From: an uncultured Porphyromonadaceae bacterium | GTDB taxonomy: Bacteria > Bacteroidota > Bacteroidia > Bacteroidales > Muribaculaceae | Direction: 5' to 3' | Assembly: GCA_900550395.1 (NCBI GenBank) | Contig: URSD01000009.1 | Location: forward strand, 1-64,000 | DNA: 64,000 nucleotides | Part shown: one piece after another, positions 20,944 through 31,439 of the stretch | Numbering within the stretch: the first letter of the stretch is position 1 | How the letters are laid out: each line of letters opens with the position of its first letter | Program-made: the position numbers and the translations under genes | The notes under the pieces: generated by a model | What the model saw: the letters and a program-made list of their open reading frames with translations, nothing else | Databases searched by the model: none | Told to the model about the DNA's origin: nothing

Positions 20944-21549
20944 TTATTTAGAGTAGAGCTCGACGATGAGCTGCTCCTTGATGTTTTCGGGGATGTCCTC
21001 ACGTGCGGGAACGTGGAGGTACTTGCCGCTCTTGCTGGCCTCGTCCCACTCGATCCAGGGGAACTTGCTGTGGTTGAAGCCTGCGAGATTGTCGGCGATT
21101 ACTTCCAGGCTCTTGCACTTCTCGCGGACGCCTACGACGTCGCCGGGCTTCACCTGATAGCTGGGGATGTTGAGCACCTTGCCGTTGACGGTGATGTGGC
21201 AGTGGAGCACCTGCTGGCGTGCGGCGGCACGGGTGGGCGCGATGCCGAGACGGTACACCACGTTGTCGAGACGGCTCTCGAGGAGCTGGAGAAGGATTTC
21301 ACCGGTGATACCCTTCATGGCGCTGGCGCGCTTGAAGAGGTTGCGGAACTGCTTCTCAAGCACGCCGTAGGTGTACTTGGCTTTCTGCTTCTCGCGGAGC
21401 TGGACACCGTACTCGGATGTCTTGCGGCGCTTGTTCTGGCCGTGCTGGCCGGGGGGATAGTTGCGGCGCTGGAGGGTCTTGTCCTCGCCGAAGATGGGCT
21501 CGCCGAACTTACGTGCGATTTTGGTCTTGGGACCGATGTATCTTGCCAT
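20944..21549 (-). CDS. rpsD: ribosomal protein S4
   Basis: A 201-residue S4, a primary 16S rRNA binder and often an autoregulator. The N-terminal region ([21 protein letters not shown]) has no Cys zinc cluster, so it is the zinc-free form. The S4 RNA-binding domain is visible ([21 protein letters not shown]). It is the only gene of this run preceded by a long leader (21550-21818). Confidence 0.96.
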   Translation of the reverse strand: MARYIGPKTKIARKFGEPIFGEDKTLQRRNYPPGQHGQNKRRKTSEYGVQLREKQKAKYTYGVLEKQFRNLFKRASAMKGITGEILLQLLESRLDNVVYRLGIAPTRAAARQQVLHCHITVNGKVLNIPSYQVKPGDVVGVREKCKSLEVIADNLAGFNHSKFPWIEWDEASKSGKYLHVPAREDIPENIKEQLIVELYSK

Positions 21550-21818
21550 TGTGTTTAAAATCAGTTTTGAGCATTGTCCGGGACGGAGATTGTGAACGCT
21601 GTCGGCAGTGCAGCCGCGACCATAGAGAGGTGATAGAAGTATGGTCTATTCACGTGGATAGCGTCGTGTGTCGTCGTTGTGTCCGTGGGTCGGCCGCCTG
21701 TGGAGTGCAGCGCGTCCGGACAATGTTCGGTTTTATGATATGAGGGGTGTTCTGAAACTAAAAGCTGAAAGCAGAGGCGGGCCGGCAGCCGCCGGGAGGC
21801 GTCGCGGCCCTCTGATTT
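21550..21818 (-). promoter_or_regulatory. structured leader before rpsD, probably S4-responsive
   Basis: A 269-base gap between rpsK and rpsD, while all neighbours are 0-75 bases apart. It has a long-range helix CATTGTCCGG (21572-21581) with CCGGACAATG (21716-21725), a smaller GACCAT...ATGGTC pair inside near 21618-21643, and a GC-rich hairpin at about 21772-21813 with a T-rich stretch after it on the minus strand. A conserved leader named S4-Bacteroidia RNA is known upstream of rpsD in this class; this is probably a member, with S4 as the likely ligand. Confidence 0.6.
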
Positions 21819-22208
21819 TTAAACTCTGCGGCGTTTGGGAGGACGGCATCCGTTGTGGGGCAGCGGAGTAACGTCGATGATCTCGACTACTTCGATGCCT
21901 GCACCGTGGATGGTACGGATAGCTGACTCACGGCCGTTGCCGGGACCCTTGACGTAGGCCTTCACCTTGCGGAGACCGAGGTCGTAGGCCGTCTTGGCGC
22001 AATCCTGCGCGGCCATCTGTGCGGCGTAGGGAGTGTTCTTCTTGCTGCCGCGGAAGCCCATCTTGCCTGCGCTGGACCAGGATATAACCTGGCCTTCGCT
22101 GTTGGCCAGACACACAATGATATTGTTGAAAGAGGAGTGAACGTGAAGCTGGCCTTCTGCGCCGACCTTGACGTTGCGCTTCTTTGCTGCGACTGTCTTT
22201 TTTGCCAT
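21819..22208 (-). CDS. rpsK: ribosomal protein S11
   Basis: A 129-residue S11 (platform of the small subunit). The core (ATFNNIIV-like [66 protein letters not shown]) is standard. Nine bases after rpsM. The rpsD leader follows it, so rpsK may end a subset of transcripts. Confidence 0.96.
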   Translation of the reverse strand: MAKKTVAAKKRNVKVGAEGQLHVHSSFNNIIVCLANSEGQVISWSSAGKMGFRGSKKNTPYAAQMAAQDCAKTAYDLGLRKVKAYVKGPGNGRESAIRTIHGAGIEVVEIIDVTPLPHNGCRPPKRRRV

Positions 22209-22217
22209 AATTTCCTG

Positions 22218-22598
22218 TTATTTAGTAGCTTTCTTCTTGTTAGCGACGGTCTTCTTACGACCCTTGCGCGTGCGGGCGTTGTTCTTGGTGCTCTGGCCGC
22301 GTACGGGTAGGCCGTTGCGGTGACGGATGCCGCGGTAGCAGCCGATATCCATCAGGCGCTTGATGTTGAGCTGGATTTCGCTGCGCAGGTCGCCTTCTAC
22401 CTTATAGTTGGCGCCGATTACCTCACGCACGGCTGCGGCCTGTGCGTCGGTCCAGTCCTTTACTTTGATGTTTACGTCGACGCCGGCCTTCTCGAGGATG
22501 GTTTTGGCGGCGCTCCGGCCGATGCCGAAGATATATGTCAAGGCGATTTCACCTCTTTTGTTTTGGGGGAGGTCCACTCCCACGATACGTACTGCCAT
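22218..22598 (-). CDS. rpsM: ribosomal protein S13
   Basis: A 126-residue S13, head of the small subunit and contact to tRNA and the large subunit. Seen: [20 protein letters not shown], the helix-two-turn-helix, and the C-terminal [20 protein letters not shown]. Preceded by rpmJ. Confidence 0.96.
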   Translation of the reverse strand: MAVRIVGVDLPQNKRGEIALTYIFGIGRSAAKTILEKAGVDVNIKVKDWTDAQAAAVREVIGANYKVEGDLRSEIQLNIKRLMDIGCYRGIRHRNGLPVRGQSTKNNARTRKGRKKTVANKKKATK

Positions 22599-22636
22599 GT
22601 TTGTTCAGTTTGTTATTTTAGCAAAAATAGCAAGAA

Positions 22637-22753
22637 TTATCCTTGACGCTGTTTGTACTTAGGGTTTTTCTTGTTGATGACGTAGAGACGCCCCTTGCGG
22701 CGGACGATCTTGCTGTCCGGGGTGCGCTTTTTGATTGAAGCTCTTACTTTCAT
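22637..22753 (-). CDS. rpmJ: ribosomal protein L36 (zinc-free form)
   Basis: A 38-residue L36: [17 protein letters not shown], then [20 protein letters not shown] and a final Gly. The three Cys and the His that bind zinc in E. coli L36 are all replaced (KRTPDSK, YVINKK, KYKQ), so this is the Cys-free variant. It sits between infA and rpsM as usual. Too short for routine gene calling. Confidence 0.95.
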   Translation of the reverse strand: MKVRASIKKRTPDSKIVRRKGRLYVINKKNPKYKQRQG

Positions 22754-22771
22754 ATCTCTTAGTTTTTCTGA

Positions 22772-22990
22772 TTATTTGTAGCGGAAAGCGATACGGCCTT
22801 TGCTGAGGTCGTAGGGCGACATCTCCACCCGCACTTTGTCGCCGGGCAGGATTTTGATGTAGTGCATGCGCATCTTGCCGGAGATGTGGGCGGTGATTTC
22901 GTGGCCGTTCTCGAGCTCAACGCGGAACATTGCGTTGCTGAGAGCCTCGACGATGGTGCCGTCTTGTTCGATTGCTGACTGTTTTGCCAT
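22772..22990 (-). CDS. infA: translation initiation factor IF-1
   Basis: A 72-residue OB-fold protein that fills the A site in initiation: [40 protein letters not shown], and [13 protein letters not shown] at the end. The true start is 22990; the frame stays open upstream into map, but IF-1 length and N-terminus fix the start. Confidence 0.97.
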   Translation of the reverse strand: MAKQSAIEQDGTIVEALSNAMFRVELENGHEITAHISGKMRMHYIKILPGDKVRVEMSPYDLSKGRIAFRYK

Positions 22991-23022
22991 ATCGGTGTGC
23001 TGGATGGGGGATGTATTGTCGG

Positions 23023-23805
23023 TTAAATGAATCTGTCCTGCAGGGCCTCGCTGATGTAGTCGAAGGTAGTGAGCACGCGCGGCTCGTCGTCGACTATCGC
23101 CAGAGTATGCTCGAAGTGCGCGCTGGGCTTGTGGTCGCGTGTGCGGCAGGTCCAGCCGTCGCGGTCGATGGTGATGTTGCGGCTGCCCATGTTGATCATT
23201 GGCTCGATGCAGATGCACATGCCGTTGCGCAGGACGGGTCCTATGCCGCGGCGTCCGTAGTTGGGGACCTCGGGGTCCTCGTGCATGGATTTGCCGATGC
23301 CGTGGCCGCACATCTCGCGAACAACGCTGTAGTTGCGGTGCTCGCAGTAGGTCTGTATGGCGTTGGCAATGTCGCCTATGCGCTTGCCGGCCTTGGCGGC
23401 CGCGATGCCCACGTAGAGACTCTCCTTGGTGGTGCGGAGCAGGTCGACGGTCTTGGGGTCGACTTCGCCCACGGTGAACGTGTAGCAGCTGTCGCCCATG
23501 AACCCGTCAAGCTCCACCACAAGGTCGACACCCACGATGTCGCCTTCGCGCAGGGCGTAGGACGACGGGAAGCCGTGAACAACGATGTCGTTGACTTCGG
23601 CGCAGATGGTGCCGGGAAATCCCTCGTAGCCCAGACAGGCAGGCTTGCCGCCGTTGTCCAGGATGTACTCCCGGGCAACGGTGTCGAGCTTGCGTGTGGT
23701 GACGCCGGGCGCTATCCAGCGTGCCACCTCTCCCAGAGTGCGGGAGGTGAGGTCGCAGGCTGCTGCCACGCGCTGGATTTCGTCGGCTGTCTTCAGGTAG
23801 ATCAT
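23023..23805 (-). CDS. map: methionine aminopeptidase, type I
   Basis: A 260-residue dimetal enzyme that removes the initiator Met from nascent proteins. Metal ligands are visible in [20 protein letters not shown] (two Asp), [13 protein letters not shown] (His), and CIEPMINMG and [20 protein letters not shown] (Glu). Position after secY and before infA is the ordinary one. Confidence 0.96.
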   Translation of the reverse strand: MIYLKTADEIQRVAAACDLTSRTLGEVARWIAPGVTTRKLDTVAREYILDNGGKPACLGYEGFPGTICAEVNDIVVHGFPSSYALREGDIVGVDLVVELDGFMGDSCYTFTVGEVDPKTVDLLRTTKESLYVGIAAAKAGKRIGDIANAIQTYCEHRNYSVVREMCGHGIGKSMHEDPEVPNYGRRGIGPVLRNGMCICIEPMINMGSRNITIDRDGWTCRTRDHKPSAHFEHTLAIVDDEPRVLTTFDYISEALQDRFI

Positions 23806-23821
23806 TCAGTGACGTGTTTTA

Positions 23822-25174
23822 TCAGTATGCCTGGCCGGTGGTGCGTCCCTTGATCTTGCCCTCCTTCATGAGGCCGTCGTAGTGGTGCATCATCAGATGC
23901 GACTCGATCTGCATCAGCGTGTCGAGCACCACGCCCACCATAATCAGCAGCGATGTGCCGCCGAAGAACTGGGCGAAGTTCTGGCTGATACCGAACAGGC
24001 GGGCGAAAGCGGGCATGACGGCTACGATGCCGAGGAAGAGCGAACCGGGAAGGGTGATACGGCTCATGATGGTGTCGAGATACTCAATCGTGGCCTTGCC
24101 GGGCTTTACGCCGGGGATGAATCCGTTGTTGGCCTTCATGTTCTCGGCGATGTCCTTGGGACGGACAGTGATTGCCGTGTAGAAGTAGGTGAAGGCTACA
24201 ATGAGGATGAAGAACACGACGTTGTACCAGAAGCTGTTGATGTCGCCGAAGGATGCCATGAATCCCGAGTTGCCGCCGCGGAAACCGGCGACAGTGATGG
24301 GGATGAACATGATGGCCTGGGCGAAGATGATGGGCATTACGCCTGCGGCATTGACCTTGAGAGGTATGTAGTTGCGGGCGCCGCCGTACTGGCGGTTGCC
24401 CACAATGCGCTTGGCGTACTGCACAGGTACCTTGCGTGTGCCCTGGACGAGGAGCACGGCGCCGACGGTGACAGCGAACAGCAGGACTATCTCGACGAGG
24501 AACATCACGAGGCCGCCCTGGCTGCCGGAGCTGCTGGGCAGACGGCTGGTGAACTCGAAGAACAGGGCTCCCGGGAGGCGGGCAATGATGCCGACGAGGA
24601 TGATGAAGGATATACCGTTGCCTATGCCGCGGTCAGTGATGCGCTCGCCGAGCCAGAGGATGAACATGGCGCCGGCGGCGAGGATGATCGTCAGATAGAC
24701 TACGGTCCAGAATCCGAACACCATGGGGGCGGTGCCGTTGCTGGCGCTGTTGACCTGCACCTGCAGGTTAATCAGATAGGCAGGAGCCTGCAGGAAGAGA
24801 ATCAGCACGGTGAGGTAACGCGTGTACTGATTCAGTTTCTGACGGCCACTCTCGCCCTCGCGCTGCATCTTCTGGAAGGAAGGCAGAATCATGCCGCACA
24901 GCTGGATCACGATGGATGCGGTGATGTAGGGCATGATACCGAGGGCGAAGATGGATGCCTGGGAGAAGGCACCGCCGGAGAACATGTCGAGGAGCTGCAT
25001 GAGACCACTCTTGTTGGTGAAGTTGGCCAGTGCGTCAATGGCTGCGGGCGAGATGCCGGGCAGCACCACGTAACATCCCAGGCGGTATACGAATACCAGC
25101 CCGAGAGTCACGAGGAGGCGCTTGCGCAGCTCTTCGATAGTCCAGATGTTCTTGAGTGTTTCGACAAATCTCAT
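23822..25174 (-). CDS. secY: preprotein translocase SecY
   Basis: A 450-residue integral membrane protein, the channel of the Sec translocon, with about ten hydrophobic helices. Seen: RLLVTLGLVFVYRLGCYVVL at the start, RRIVGNRQYGG-like basic cytoplasmic loop (KRIVGNRQYGGARNYIPLKV), and RPKDIAENMKANNGFIPGVK. Start overlaps the rplO stop by one base (TAATG), showing coupling. Confidence 0.97.
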   Translation of the reverse strand: MRFVETLKNIWTIEELRKRLLVTLGLVFVYRLGCYVVLPGISPAAIDALANFTNKSGLMQLLDMFSGGAFSQASIFALGIMPYITASIVIQLCGMILPSFQKMQREGESGRQKLNQYTRYLTVLILFLQAPAYLINLQVQVNSASNGTAPMVFGFWTVVYLTIILAAGAMFILWLGERITDRGIGNGISFIILVGIIARLPGALFFEFTSRLPSSSGSQGGLVMFLVEIVLLFAVTVGAVLLVQGTRKVPVQYAKRIVGNRQYGGARNYIPLKVNAAGVMPIIFAQAIMFIPITVAGFRGGNSGFMASFGDINSFWYNVVFFILIVAFTYFYTAITVRPKDIAENMKANNGFIPGVKPGKATIEYLDTIMSRITLPGSLFLGIVAVMPAFARLFGISQNFAQFFGGTSLLIMVGVVLDTLMQIESHLMMHHYDGLMKEGKIKGRTTGQAY

Positions 25175-25626
25175 TATGCGTCGATTTTATTGACGGAGCC
25201 TCCTGCGGCCTCGATGGCAGCCTGTGCGGCCTTCGAGAATGCATGAGCTTCGACGTTGATAGCGCTGGTGATCGTGCCGACGCCGAGAACCTTAACGAGC
25301 TGGTTGCGGTTCACGAAGCCTGCGGCACGGAGCTCCTCGAGGCCGATCTTCTGGAGACCGGTTGCATCGGCGAGCTGCTGGAGTGTTGCCAGATTCACGG
25401 GCTTGTACTCCACACGGTTGATGTTTTTGAAACCGAATTTGGGAAGACGGCGCTGGAGGGGCATCTGGCCGCCTTCGAAGCCGATCTTGTGCTTATAGCC
25501 GGAGCGCGACTTCGCACCCTTGTGACCGCGGGTGGATGTTCCGCCCTTGCCGGAGCCGGGGCCGCGGCCGATGCGGGTCTTGCGCTGTACGGAGCCCACA
25601 GCGGGCTGCAAATTACTTAAATCCAT
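25174..25626 (-). CDS. rplO: ribosomal protein L15
   Basis: A 150-residue L15 of the large subunit: MDLSNLQPAVGSVQRKTRIG, Gly-rich GRGPGSGKGGTSTRGHKGAK, and GFEGGQMPLQRRLPKFGFKN. Directly upstream of secY with a one-base overlap. Confidence 0.97.
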   Translation of the reverse strand: MDLSNLQPAVGSVQRKTRIGRGPGSGKGGTSTRGHKGAKSRSGYKHKIGFEGGQMPLQRRLPKFGFKNINRVEYKPVNLATLQQLADATGLQKIGLEELRAAGFVNRNQLVKVLGVGTITSAINVEAHAFSKAAQAAIEAAGGSVNKIDA

Positions 25627-25639
25627 AGTATTTGATGTT

Positions 25640-25819
25640 TTAAGCGTTGGTCACTTCTACCAGATGACGAACTTTGTTAACCATACCCATCACGCTGGGG
25701 GTGTCTTCCTTTACCACCGTGTGGTTCATTTTCTTGAGGCCGAGGGCGTCGAGAGTGCGCTTCTGCACTGCGGGGCAGTTGATGCGGCTTTTGATCTGTT
25801 TGATTTTTATCTGTGCCAT
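25640..25819 (-). CDS. rpmD: ribosomal protein L30
   Basis: A 59-residue L30 ([20 protein letters not shown], then a short helix and [11 protein letters not shown]). The start at 25819 follows rpsE by seven bases; an earlier in-frame ATG would lie within rpsE. Confidence 0.96.
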   Translation of the reverse strand: MAQIKIKQIKSRINCPAVQKRTLDALGLKKMNHTVVKEDTPSVMGMVNKVRHLVEVTNA

Positions 25820-25826
25820 TGGTAGT

Positions 25827-26348
25827 TTAGCCTTTGAATACTTGTTCGACACTGATGCCACGGTTCTTGGCTACCTGTGCGGGCGAACGCATCTCGCTGA
25901 GTGCGGCGATGGTGGCCTTCACGAGGTTGTGGGGGTTGGAAGAGCCCTTGCTCTTGGCGAGGACGTCGGTGATGCCTACGCTCTCGAGGACAGCACGCAT
26001 GGCGCCGCCGGCCTTCACGCCGGTACCGTGGCTTGCGGGCTTGAGGATGATGCGCGAGCCGCCGAACTTGGCAATCTGCTCGTGGGGGATGGTGCCTTTG
26101 TGCACGGGCACGCGGACAAGATTTTTCTTGGCAGCCTCGACGCCTTTGGCGATGGCGGCCTGCACTTCGTTGGCCTTGCCCAGGCCCCAGCCTACGATGC
26201 CGTTCTCATTGCCGACAACAACGATGGCTGCAAAGGTGAACGCACGGCCACCCTTGGTGACCTTGGTGACGCGGTTGATGGCAACGAGACGGTCCTTGAG
26301 GTCGAGGTCGTTGGTGGTCTTTACGCGGTTATTCATTGCTTTTGCCAT
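25827..26348 (-). CDS. rpsE: ribosomal protein S5
   Basis: A 173-residue S5 involved in decoding accuracy and mRNA unwinding. Seen: [37 protein letters not shown], and [19 protein letters not shown]. Standard length. Confidence 0.97.
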   Translation of the reverse strand: MAKAMNNRVKTTNDLDLKDRLVAINRVTKVTKGGRAFTFAAIVVVGNENGIVGWGLGKANEVQAAIAKGVEAAKKNLVRVPVHKGTIPHEQIAKFGGSRIILKPASHGTGVKAGGAMRAVLESVGITDVLAKSKGSSNPHNLVKATIAALSEMRSPAQVAKNRGISVEQVFKG

Positions 26349-26353
26349 AGTTT

Positions 26354-26695
26354 TTAGAATTTAAGTCCGCCGTTGCGAGCAGCATCAGCAAGGGATTTTA
26401 CACGACCGTGGAAGAGATAGCCGTTGCGGTCGAAAACTACTTCATTGATACCGGCTTCGATAGCCTTCTTGGCGGCGAGCTCGCCGACCTTGGCGGCTAT
26501 CTCGCACTTTGTGCCCTCTTCGATGCCTTTGCTGGAGGCAGAGGCGAGGGTGACGCCGGCGAGGTCGTCGATAAACTGAACGTAGATCTGCTTGTTGGAG
26601 CGGAACACGGTCATGCGGGGACGGGCAGCTGTGCCGGAGATTTTGCCGCGGATGCGGGTCTTGATTTTATTTCTTCTTTGAATCTTCGTTTTCAT
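26354..26695 (-). CDS. rplR: ribosomal protein L18
   Basis: A 113-residue 5S-rRNA-binding protein: [37 protein letters not shown], and [20 protein letters not shown] close to the end. Between rplF and rpsE. Confidence 0.97.
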   Translation of the reverse strand: MKTKIQRRNKIKTRIRGKISGTAARPRMTVFRSNKQIYVQFIDDLAGVTLASASSKGIEEGTKCEIAAKVGELAAKKAIEAGINEVVFDRNGYLFHGRVKSLADAARNGGLKF

Positions 26696-26709
26696 AGCTT
26701 CTGTGTTAC

Positions 26710-27264
26710 TTATTTGGCACCAGCCGATTTACCGGACTTGCGGCGAATAACCTCGCCGACGAACTTGATACCTTTGCCCTTGTAGGGTTCGGGCTTGCGC
26801 AGCGAACGGATCTTGGCGCACACCTGACCGAGGAGCTGCTTGTCGTCGCTCTCAAGGATGATCAGGGGGTTCTTGTTGCGTTCGCTCTTGGCCTCTACTT
26901 TGACTTCGGGGGGAAGCTTGATGAAGATAGCGTGGGAGAAACCGAGGGAGAGCTCCAGCACCTGGCCGGTGGCGCTCGCGCGGTAACCTACGCCTACGAG
27001 TTCCATTTCTTTGCGGTAACCTTCACTGACGCCTACCACCATATTGTGGATGAGCGCGCGGTAGAGACCGTGCTGTGCGCGGTGCTCGCGGTCGTCGCTG
27101 GGACGGCTCAGCTGAATGTGGCCGTCTTCGATTTTAACGTCGAGTTCGGGGTTCACTGTCTGCGTGAGGGTGCCCTTGGGACCCTTGACCGTAACCACAT
27201 TGTTCTTGACATCGACGCTTACGCCTGCGGGAATGGCGATGGGTGCTTTACCTATACGTGACAT
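26710..27264 (-). CDS. rplF: ribosomal protein L6
   Basis: A 184-residue L6 near the peptidyl-transferase and GTPase regions. Seen: [40 protein letters not shown], and the C-terminal [20 protein letters not shown]. Confidence 0.97.
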   Translation of the reverse strand: MSRIGKAPIAIPAGVSVDVKNNVVTVKGPKGTLTQTVNPELDVKIEDGHIQLSRPSDDREHRAQHGLYRALIHNMVVGVSEGYRKEMELVGVGYRASATGQVLELSLGFSHAIFIKLPPEVKVEAKSERNKNPLIILESDDKQLLGQVCAKIRSLRKPEPYKGKGIKFVGEVIRRKSGKSAGAK

Positions 27265-27284
27265 ATTAGTATTGTGGTTATGGA

Positions 27285-27683
27285 TTAATATACGTAGCAG
27301 AGAACTTCACCGCCGATTTTCTTTTCGGCGGCGGCCTTGTTGGTCATCACACCCTGCGAGGTGCTGAGGATGGCGATGCCGAGGCCGTTGAGAACACGGG
27401 GCATGTCCTTGTAGCCGGTGTACTGGCGCAGGCCGGGACGCGATACGCGCTTGAGGCCCTTGATGGCGTTTACACGGTCGGCGGGATCGTATTTGAGGGC
27501 AATCTTGATGATGCCGGCGGGGGTTTCACCCTCTATAAACTTGTAGTTAAGAATATAGCCTTGTTCGAAGAGAATCTTGGTGATTCCCTTCTTCAAGTTT
27601 GAGGCAGGGATCTCAACCACGCGGTGGTTGGCCTTGATAGCGTTCCTCAATCTTGTCAGATAGTCTGCTATAGGATCTGTCAT
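27285..27683 (-). CDS. rpsH: ribosomal protein S8
   Basis: A 132-residue S8, a primary 16S binder: MTDPIADYLTRLRNAIKANH, and LNGLGIAILSTSQGVMTNKA followed by GGEVLCYVY. In E. coli S8 is the regulator of this part of the locus (family knowledge); no matching site was identified here. Confidence 0.97.
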   Translation of the reverse strand: MTDPIADYLTRLRNAIKANHRVVEIPASNLKKGITKILFEQGYILNYKFIEGETPAGIIKIALKYDPADRVNAIKGLKRVSRPGLRQYTGYKDMPRVLNGLGIAILSTSQGVMTNKAAAEKKIGGEVLCYVY

Positions 27684-27756
27684 TTTGTTGATTGTTTAAA
27701 TTGATTGGGCTGTTCCCAACAATATTTAATACTCGGAGTAATCGGCTCGTGAGATT

Positions 27757-28035
27757 TTACCAGCTTGCCTTCTTGACGCCGGGGATAAGGCCGGCCGAAG
27801 CCATTTCGCGGAACTGGATGCGGCTGAGGCCGAACTGGCGCATGTAGCCTTTGGGACGTCCGGTGATGGAGCAGCGGTTGTGCAGGCGCACGCGCGAAGC
27901 GTTCTTGGGGAACTTCTGGAGCTCCTGGTATGCCTCATAGTCGCCCTGGGCCTTGAGTGCGGCCTTGCGTTCGGCGTATTTGGCAACGAGCTTTGCGCGC
28001 TTTACCTCGCGGGCTTTCATTGATTCTTTTGCCAT
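27757..28035 (-). CDS. rpsN: ribosomal protein S14 (zinc-free form)
   Basis: A 92-residue S14: [40 protein letters not shown], and [11 protein letters not shown]. Only a single Cys is present, so the CxxC pair of the zinc form is absent. A 73-base gap to rpsH follows, longer than usual here. Confidence 0.97.
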   Translation of the reverse strand: MAKESMKAREVKRAKLVAKYAERKAALKAQGDYEAYQELQKFPKNASRVRLHNRCSITGRPKGYMRQFGLSRIQFREMASAGLIPGVKKASW

Positions 28036-28044
28036 ATCTTCGAA

Positions 28045-28596
28045 TTACTGTTTTTTAGCGTTCTTGAAGGGCAGGCCGAATTCCTTGAGGAGAGCATAGC
28101 CTTCCTCGTCGGTGTTGGCGCTGGTCACGAAGGTGATGTTCATGCCCATGAGCTTGCTGATGGAGTCGATGTTGATTTCCGGGAAGATGATCTGCTCGGT
28201 GATGCCGAGGGTGTAGTTGCCGCGGCCGTCGAGCTTGCTCTCGATGCCCTTGAAGTCGCGGATACGGGGCAGAGCCACGCGCACGAGGCGCTCCAGGAAT
28301 TCGTACATGCGGTCGCGGCGCAGGGTCACCATGACGCCGATGGGCATTTTCTTACGAACCTTGAAGTTCGAGATGTCTTTCCTCGAGAGGGTTGCTACAG
28401 CTTTCTGGCCGGTGATGGCTGTGAGTTCGTTGATGGCTGTCTCGATGATTTTCTTGTCCTGGGTGGCTTCGCCGAGGCCCTGGTTGATGACAATCTTCTT
28501 GAGCTTGGGCACCTGCATTACGGTGCTGTAGCCGAACTCTTTCTCAAGAGCGGGGACGATGCGCTCGTTATAGTCCTTTTTAAGCGTTGCAGTCAT
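28045..28596 (-). CDS. rplE: ribosomal protein L5
   Basis: A 183-residue 5S-rRNA- and P-tRNA-contacting protein: [40 protein letters not shown], and [20 protein letters not shown]. Its ATG overlaps the rplX stop by one base. Confidence 0.97.
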   Translation of the reverse strand: MTATLKKDYNERIVPALEKEFGYSTVMQVPKLKKIVINQGLGEATQDKKIIETAINELTAITGQKAVATLSRKDISNFKVRKKMPIGVMVTLRRDRMYEFLERLVRVALPRIRDFKGIESKLDGRGNYTLGITEQIIFPEINIDSISKLMGMNITFVTSANTDEEGYALLKEFGLPFKNAKKQ

Positions 28597-28910
28597 TACT
28601 TGATTTCCTCTCCGGATTTTTTAGAAAAACGAACGGTTTTGTCGCCATCCTTGCGGAAGCCTACGCGAGTGGGCTTGCCGCTTTTGGGGTCGATGAGGGC
28701 GAGATTGGAAATGTGGACGGGAGCCTCAATCTTCACGAGGCCGCCCTGGGGGTGCTTGGCGCTGGGCTTGGTTGCCTTGGTGACGATGTTGACGCCCTCG
28801 ACGATGGCGCGCTGCTTGGCAGCCTGCACTTCGAGCACGCGGCCCTGCTGGCCTTTGCTCTCGCCGGCAAGCACGCAGACGTTGTCGCCCTTTTTGATAT
28901 GAAGTTTCAT
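28596..28910 (-). CDS. rplX: ribosomal protein L24
   Basis: A 104-residue assembly-initiator protein with the KOW motif [20 protein letters not shown] and a C-terminal [14 protein letters not shown]. Ends in a one-base overlap with rplE. Confidence 0.96.
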   Translation of the reverse strand: MKLHIKKGDNVCVLAGESKGQQGRVLEVQAAKQRAIVEGVNIVTKATKPSAKHPQGGLVKIEAPVHISNLALIDPKSGKPTRVGFRKDGDKTVRFSKKSGEEIK

Positions 28911-28935
28911 ACTTTTTCTTGAATTAAGGGTTTAA

Positions 28936-29304
28936 TTAGAGAACTTCCGGTGCGAGGGAAACGATTTTCATCTGGTTGGCTGCGCGAAGTTCGCGGGCAA
29001 CGGGTCCGAAGATACGTGTGCCACGAAGTTCGCCGGCGTTGTTGAGGAGGACGCAGGCGTTGTCGTCGAAACGGATATAGGAACCGTCGGGACGGCGGAT
29101 TTCTTTCTTAGTGCGGACGACTACGGCCTTGCTAACGGTGCCTTTCTTGACGTCGGAGCTGGGGATGACGCTCTTGACGGAGACAACGATGATGTCGCCT
29201 ACGGAAGCGTAGCGGCGACCGGTGCCGCCGAGGACGTGGATGCAAAGGGCTTCCTTTGCACCGCTGTTGTCGGCGACGGTCAGGCGGGTTTCAGTCTGTA
29301 TCAT
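28936..29304 (-). CDS. rplN: ribosomal protein L14
   Basis: A 122-residue L14 at the subunit interface: [60 protein letters not shown]. Standard length. Confidence 0.97.
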   Translation of the reverse strand: MIQTETRLTVADNSGAKEALCIHVLGGTGRRYASVGDIIVVSVKSVIPSSDVKKGTVSKAVVVRTKKEIRRPDGSYIRFDDNACVLLNNAGELRGTRIFGPVARELRAANQMKIVSLAPEVL

Positions 29305-29311
29305 GGGGTTA

Positions 29312-29572
29312 TTACTTAACTTTTTCTACGATTTCTACTAAGCGCCAGCGCTTGGTCTTGCTGAGGGGGCGGGTCTCCATCAGGCGCACGGTGTCGCCCA
29401 CGCTGCACTCGTTGTTTTCGTCGTGTGCGTGATATTTCTTGCTTTTGTTGACGAACTTGCCGTAGATGGGGTGTTTCTCCTTCCATTTGACCACGACGGT
29501 GATGGTCTTGTCGCCCTTATTGCTGGATACCACGCCGATGCGCTCTTTTCTGAGGTTTCTTGTTTCTTCCAT
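29312..29572 (-). CDS. rpsQ: ribosomal protein S17
   Basis: An 86-residue OB-fold protein binding 16S r[63 protein letters not shown]. Seven bases before rplN. Confidence 0.97.
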   Translation of the reverse strand: MEETRNLRKERIGVVSSNKGDKTITVVVKWKEKHPIYGKFVNKSKKYHAHDENNECSVGDTVRLMETRPLSKTKRWRLVEIVEKVK

Positions 29573-29586
29573 TTTGGCGGGGATGA

Positions 29587-29784
29587 TTATTTGTTGTTGA
29601 GTTCGCGCTGACGGAGCTCGGTCTTGACGCGTGCGATCATGCGGCGGTCAGCCGTGATCTTGGCGGGGTTGTCGACGGGGGAGACAGCGTGAGTGGCCAG
29701 GAGCTGCTGGTATTCAGTCTCCATCTGTGCGAGGCGCTCGCGCAGGTCGGCCGTGGTCATTTCCTTTATTTCTTCCTTCTTCAT
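29587..29784 (-). CDS. rpmC: ribosomal protein L29
   Basis: A 65-residue two-helix protein near the exit tunnel: [20 protein letters not shown], then the second helix with [16 protein letters not shown]. Starts six bases after rplP. Confidence 0.96.
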   Translation of the reverse strand: MKKEEIKEMTTADLRERLAQMETEYQQLLATHAVSPVDNPAKITADRRMIARVKTELRQRELNNK

Positions 29785-29790
29785 GGTGCA

Positions 29791-30222
29791 TTACACGTTT
29801 TGAGTGGGGTCGTAGTCACGGCGCACCACGAATTTTGTAACGACGGGGAGCTTCTGGGCGGCCAGACGGAGTGCCTCCTTGGCGATGTCGTAGCTGACGC
29901 CTTCTACCTCGATGATCATGCGGCCGGGGGTAACGGGCGCAACGAAGCCTTCGGGGTTACCTTTACCTTTACCCATGCGGACTTCGGCAGGCTTCTTGGT
30001 GATGGGCTTATCGGGGAAGATACGGATCCAGATCTGACCCTGACGCTGCATGTAGCGTGTCACGGCGATACGTGCGGCCTCAATCTGGCGGCCGGTAATC
30101 CACTTGCTCTCGAGGGTCTTGATGCCGAAGGAGCCGAAAGCGAGATCGTTACCTCGCTGTGCTACGCCCTTCATGCGGCCCTTCTGCTGGCGGCGGAATT
30201 TGGTTTTCTTAGGTTGTAACAT
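29791..30222 (-). CDS. rplP: ribosomal protein L16
   Basis: A 143-residue L16 near the A-site t[63 protein letters not shown]. Standard in length and order. Confidence 0.97.
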   Translation of the reverse strand: MLQPKKTKFRRQQKGRMKGVAQRGNDLAFGSFGIKTLESKWITGRQIEAARIAVTRYMQRQGQIWIRIFPDKPITKKPAEVRMGKGKGNPEGFVAPVTPGRMIIEVEGVSYDIAKEALRLAAQKLPVVTKFVVRRDYDPTQNV

Positions 30223-30244
30223 CTGTGTTTGCTATCTTGAGAGG

Positions 30245-30976
30245 TTAACGATTGGCTTTGGCACGACGGAAACCACCGCGACGGGGTGCGCCGCCGGGGG
30301 CTGCGCTGCGGGTCTCCTTCTGCTGGCTGAACTGGGGAGCGAGGTCACGCTTGCCGTATACTTCGCCGCGGCAGATCCAGACCTTGATGCCCACGACACC
30401 TACCTTGGTGTGTGCCTCGACGAGTGCGTAGTCGATGTCGGCACGGAGGGTGTGCAGGGGTGTGCGGCCTTCCTTGAACATCTCGCTGCGGGCGATTTCG
30501 GCGCCGTTGAGGCGGCCGCTTACCTGCACCTTGATGCCCTCGGCACCGGCGCGCATGCTGCCCTGGATAGCCATCTTGACGGCGCGGCGGTAAGCCACCT
30601 TGCCTTCGATCTGGCGGGCGATGTTGGCAGCCACGATTTCGGCGTCGAGCTCGGGGCGCTTAACTTCAAAGATGTTGATCTGTACGTCTTTGTCGGTGAT
30701 TTTCTTGAGCTCTTCGCGGAGCTTCTCGACTTCTTCGCCGCCTTTGCCGATTACCAGGCCGGGGCGGGATGTGCAGACGGTGATGGTAATGAGCTTGAGC
30801 GTGCGTTCAATCACGATGCGGCTCACGCTGCACTTGGCCAGGCGTACGTTGAGGTACTTGCGGAGCTTGTAGTCCTCAAGGATGTTCTCACCCTGCTTTG
30901 TGCCGTCGCTCCAGTTGGAGTCCCAGCCGCGGATGACACCCAGACGGTTGCTGATAGGATTTACTTTCTGTCCCAT
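30245..30976 (-). CDS. rpsC: ribosomal protein S3
   Basis: A 243-residue S3 at the mRNA entry channel, with KH domain ([20 protein letters not shown]) and [40 protein letters not shown]. The C-terminus is an added Gly/Arg-rich tail ([18 protein letters not shown]). The start MGQKVNP at 30976 is fixed by homology; the frame stays open upstream into rplV. Confidence 0.97.
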   Translation of the reverse strand: MGQKVNPISNRLGVIRGWDSNWSDGTKQGENILEDYKLRKYLNVRLAKCSVSRIVIERTLKLITITVCTSRPGLVIGKGGEEVEKLREELKKITDKDVQINIFEVKRPELDAEIVAANIARQIEGKVAYRRAVKMAIQGSMRAGAEGIKVQVSGRLNGAEIARSEMFKEGRTPLHTLRADIDYALVEAHTKVGVVGIKVWICRGEVYGKRDLAPQFSQQKETRSAAPGGAPRRGGFRRAKANR

Positions 30977-30980
30977 TGTA

Positions 30981-31394
30981 TTATGCCTCGTGATTGTTAG
31001 TGTTGTTGATGGTGTCCACGATAACGGTGACGTGGTTGGCGCGCTTGCGGATGCGGTAGCCGCGGCCCTGGGGGGCGGTGCGCAGACGCTTGAGCATGGG
31101 GGCGGGATCAACGAAGATGGTGCTCACGTAGAGCTCGCCGTCCTCGGCTTTTCTTTCGTTCTTCTCTTCCCAGTTTGCCACAGCAGAGCGCAGGAGCTTC
31201 TCGACGCGGGCAGCAGCCTCCTTGTTGGAGAACTTGAGCATGCCAAGGGCGCGGAACACTTCCTTGCCGCGGATCATGTCGGCGACGAGGCGCATTTTGC
31301 GGGGCGAAGTAGGCACGTTGGTGAGCTTGGCGAAAGCCACCTGCTTACGTTCCTGCTTTTTCTGATCGGCAGATATTTTTTTTCTTACACCCAT
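30981..31394 (-). CDS. rplV: ribosomal protein L22
   Basis: A 137-residue L22 lining the exit tunnel: [20 protein letters not shown] and [20 protein letters not shown]. The N-terminus [20 protein letters not shown] is an extension of about 18 residues compared with E. coli. Confidence 0.97.
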   Translation of the reverse strand: MGVRKKISADQKKQERKQVAFAKLTNVPTSPRKMRLVADMIRGKEVFRALGMLKFSNKEAAARVEKLLRSAVANWEEKNERKAEDGELYVSTIFVDPAPMLKRLRTAPQGRGYRIRKRANHVTVIVDTINNTNNHEA

Positions 31395-31439
31395 TGTATG
31401 TGTTGCTTTTCTTTGTCAATAAAATTGATTGGCTGGCCC

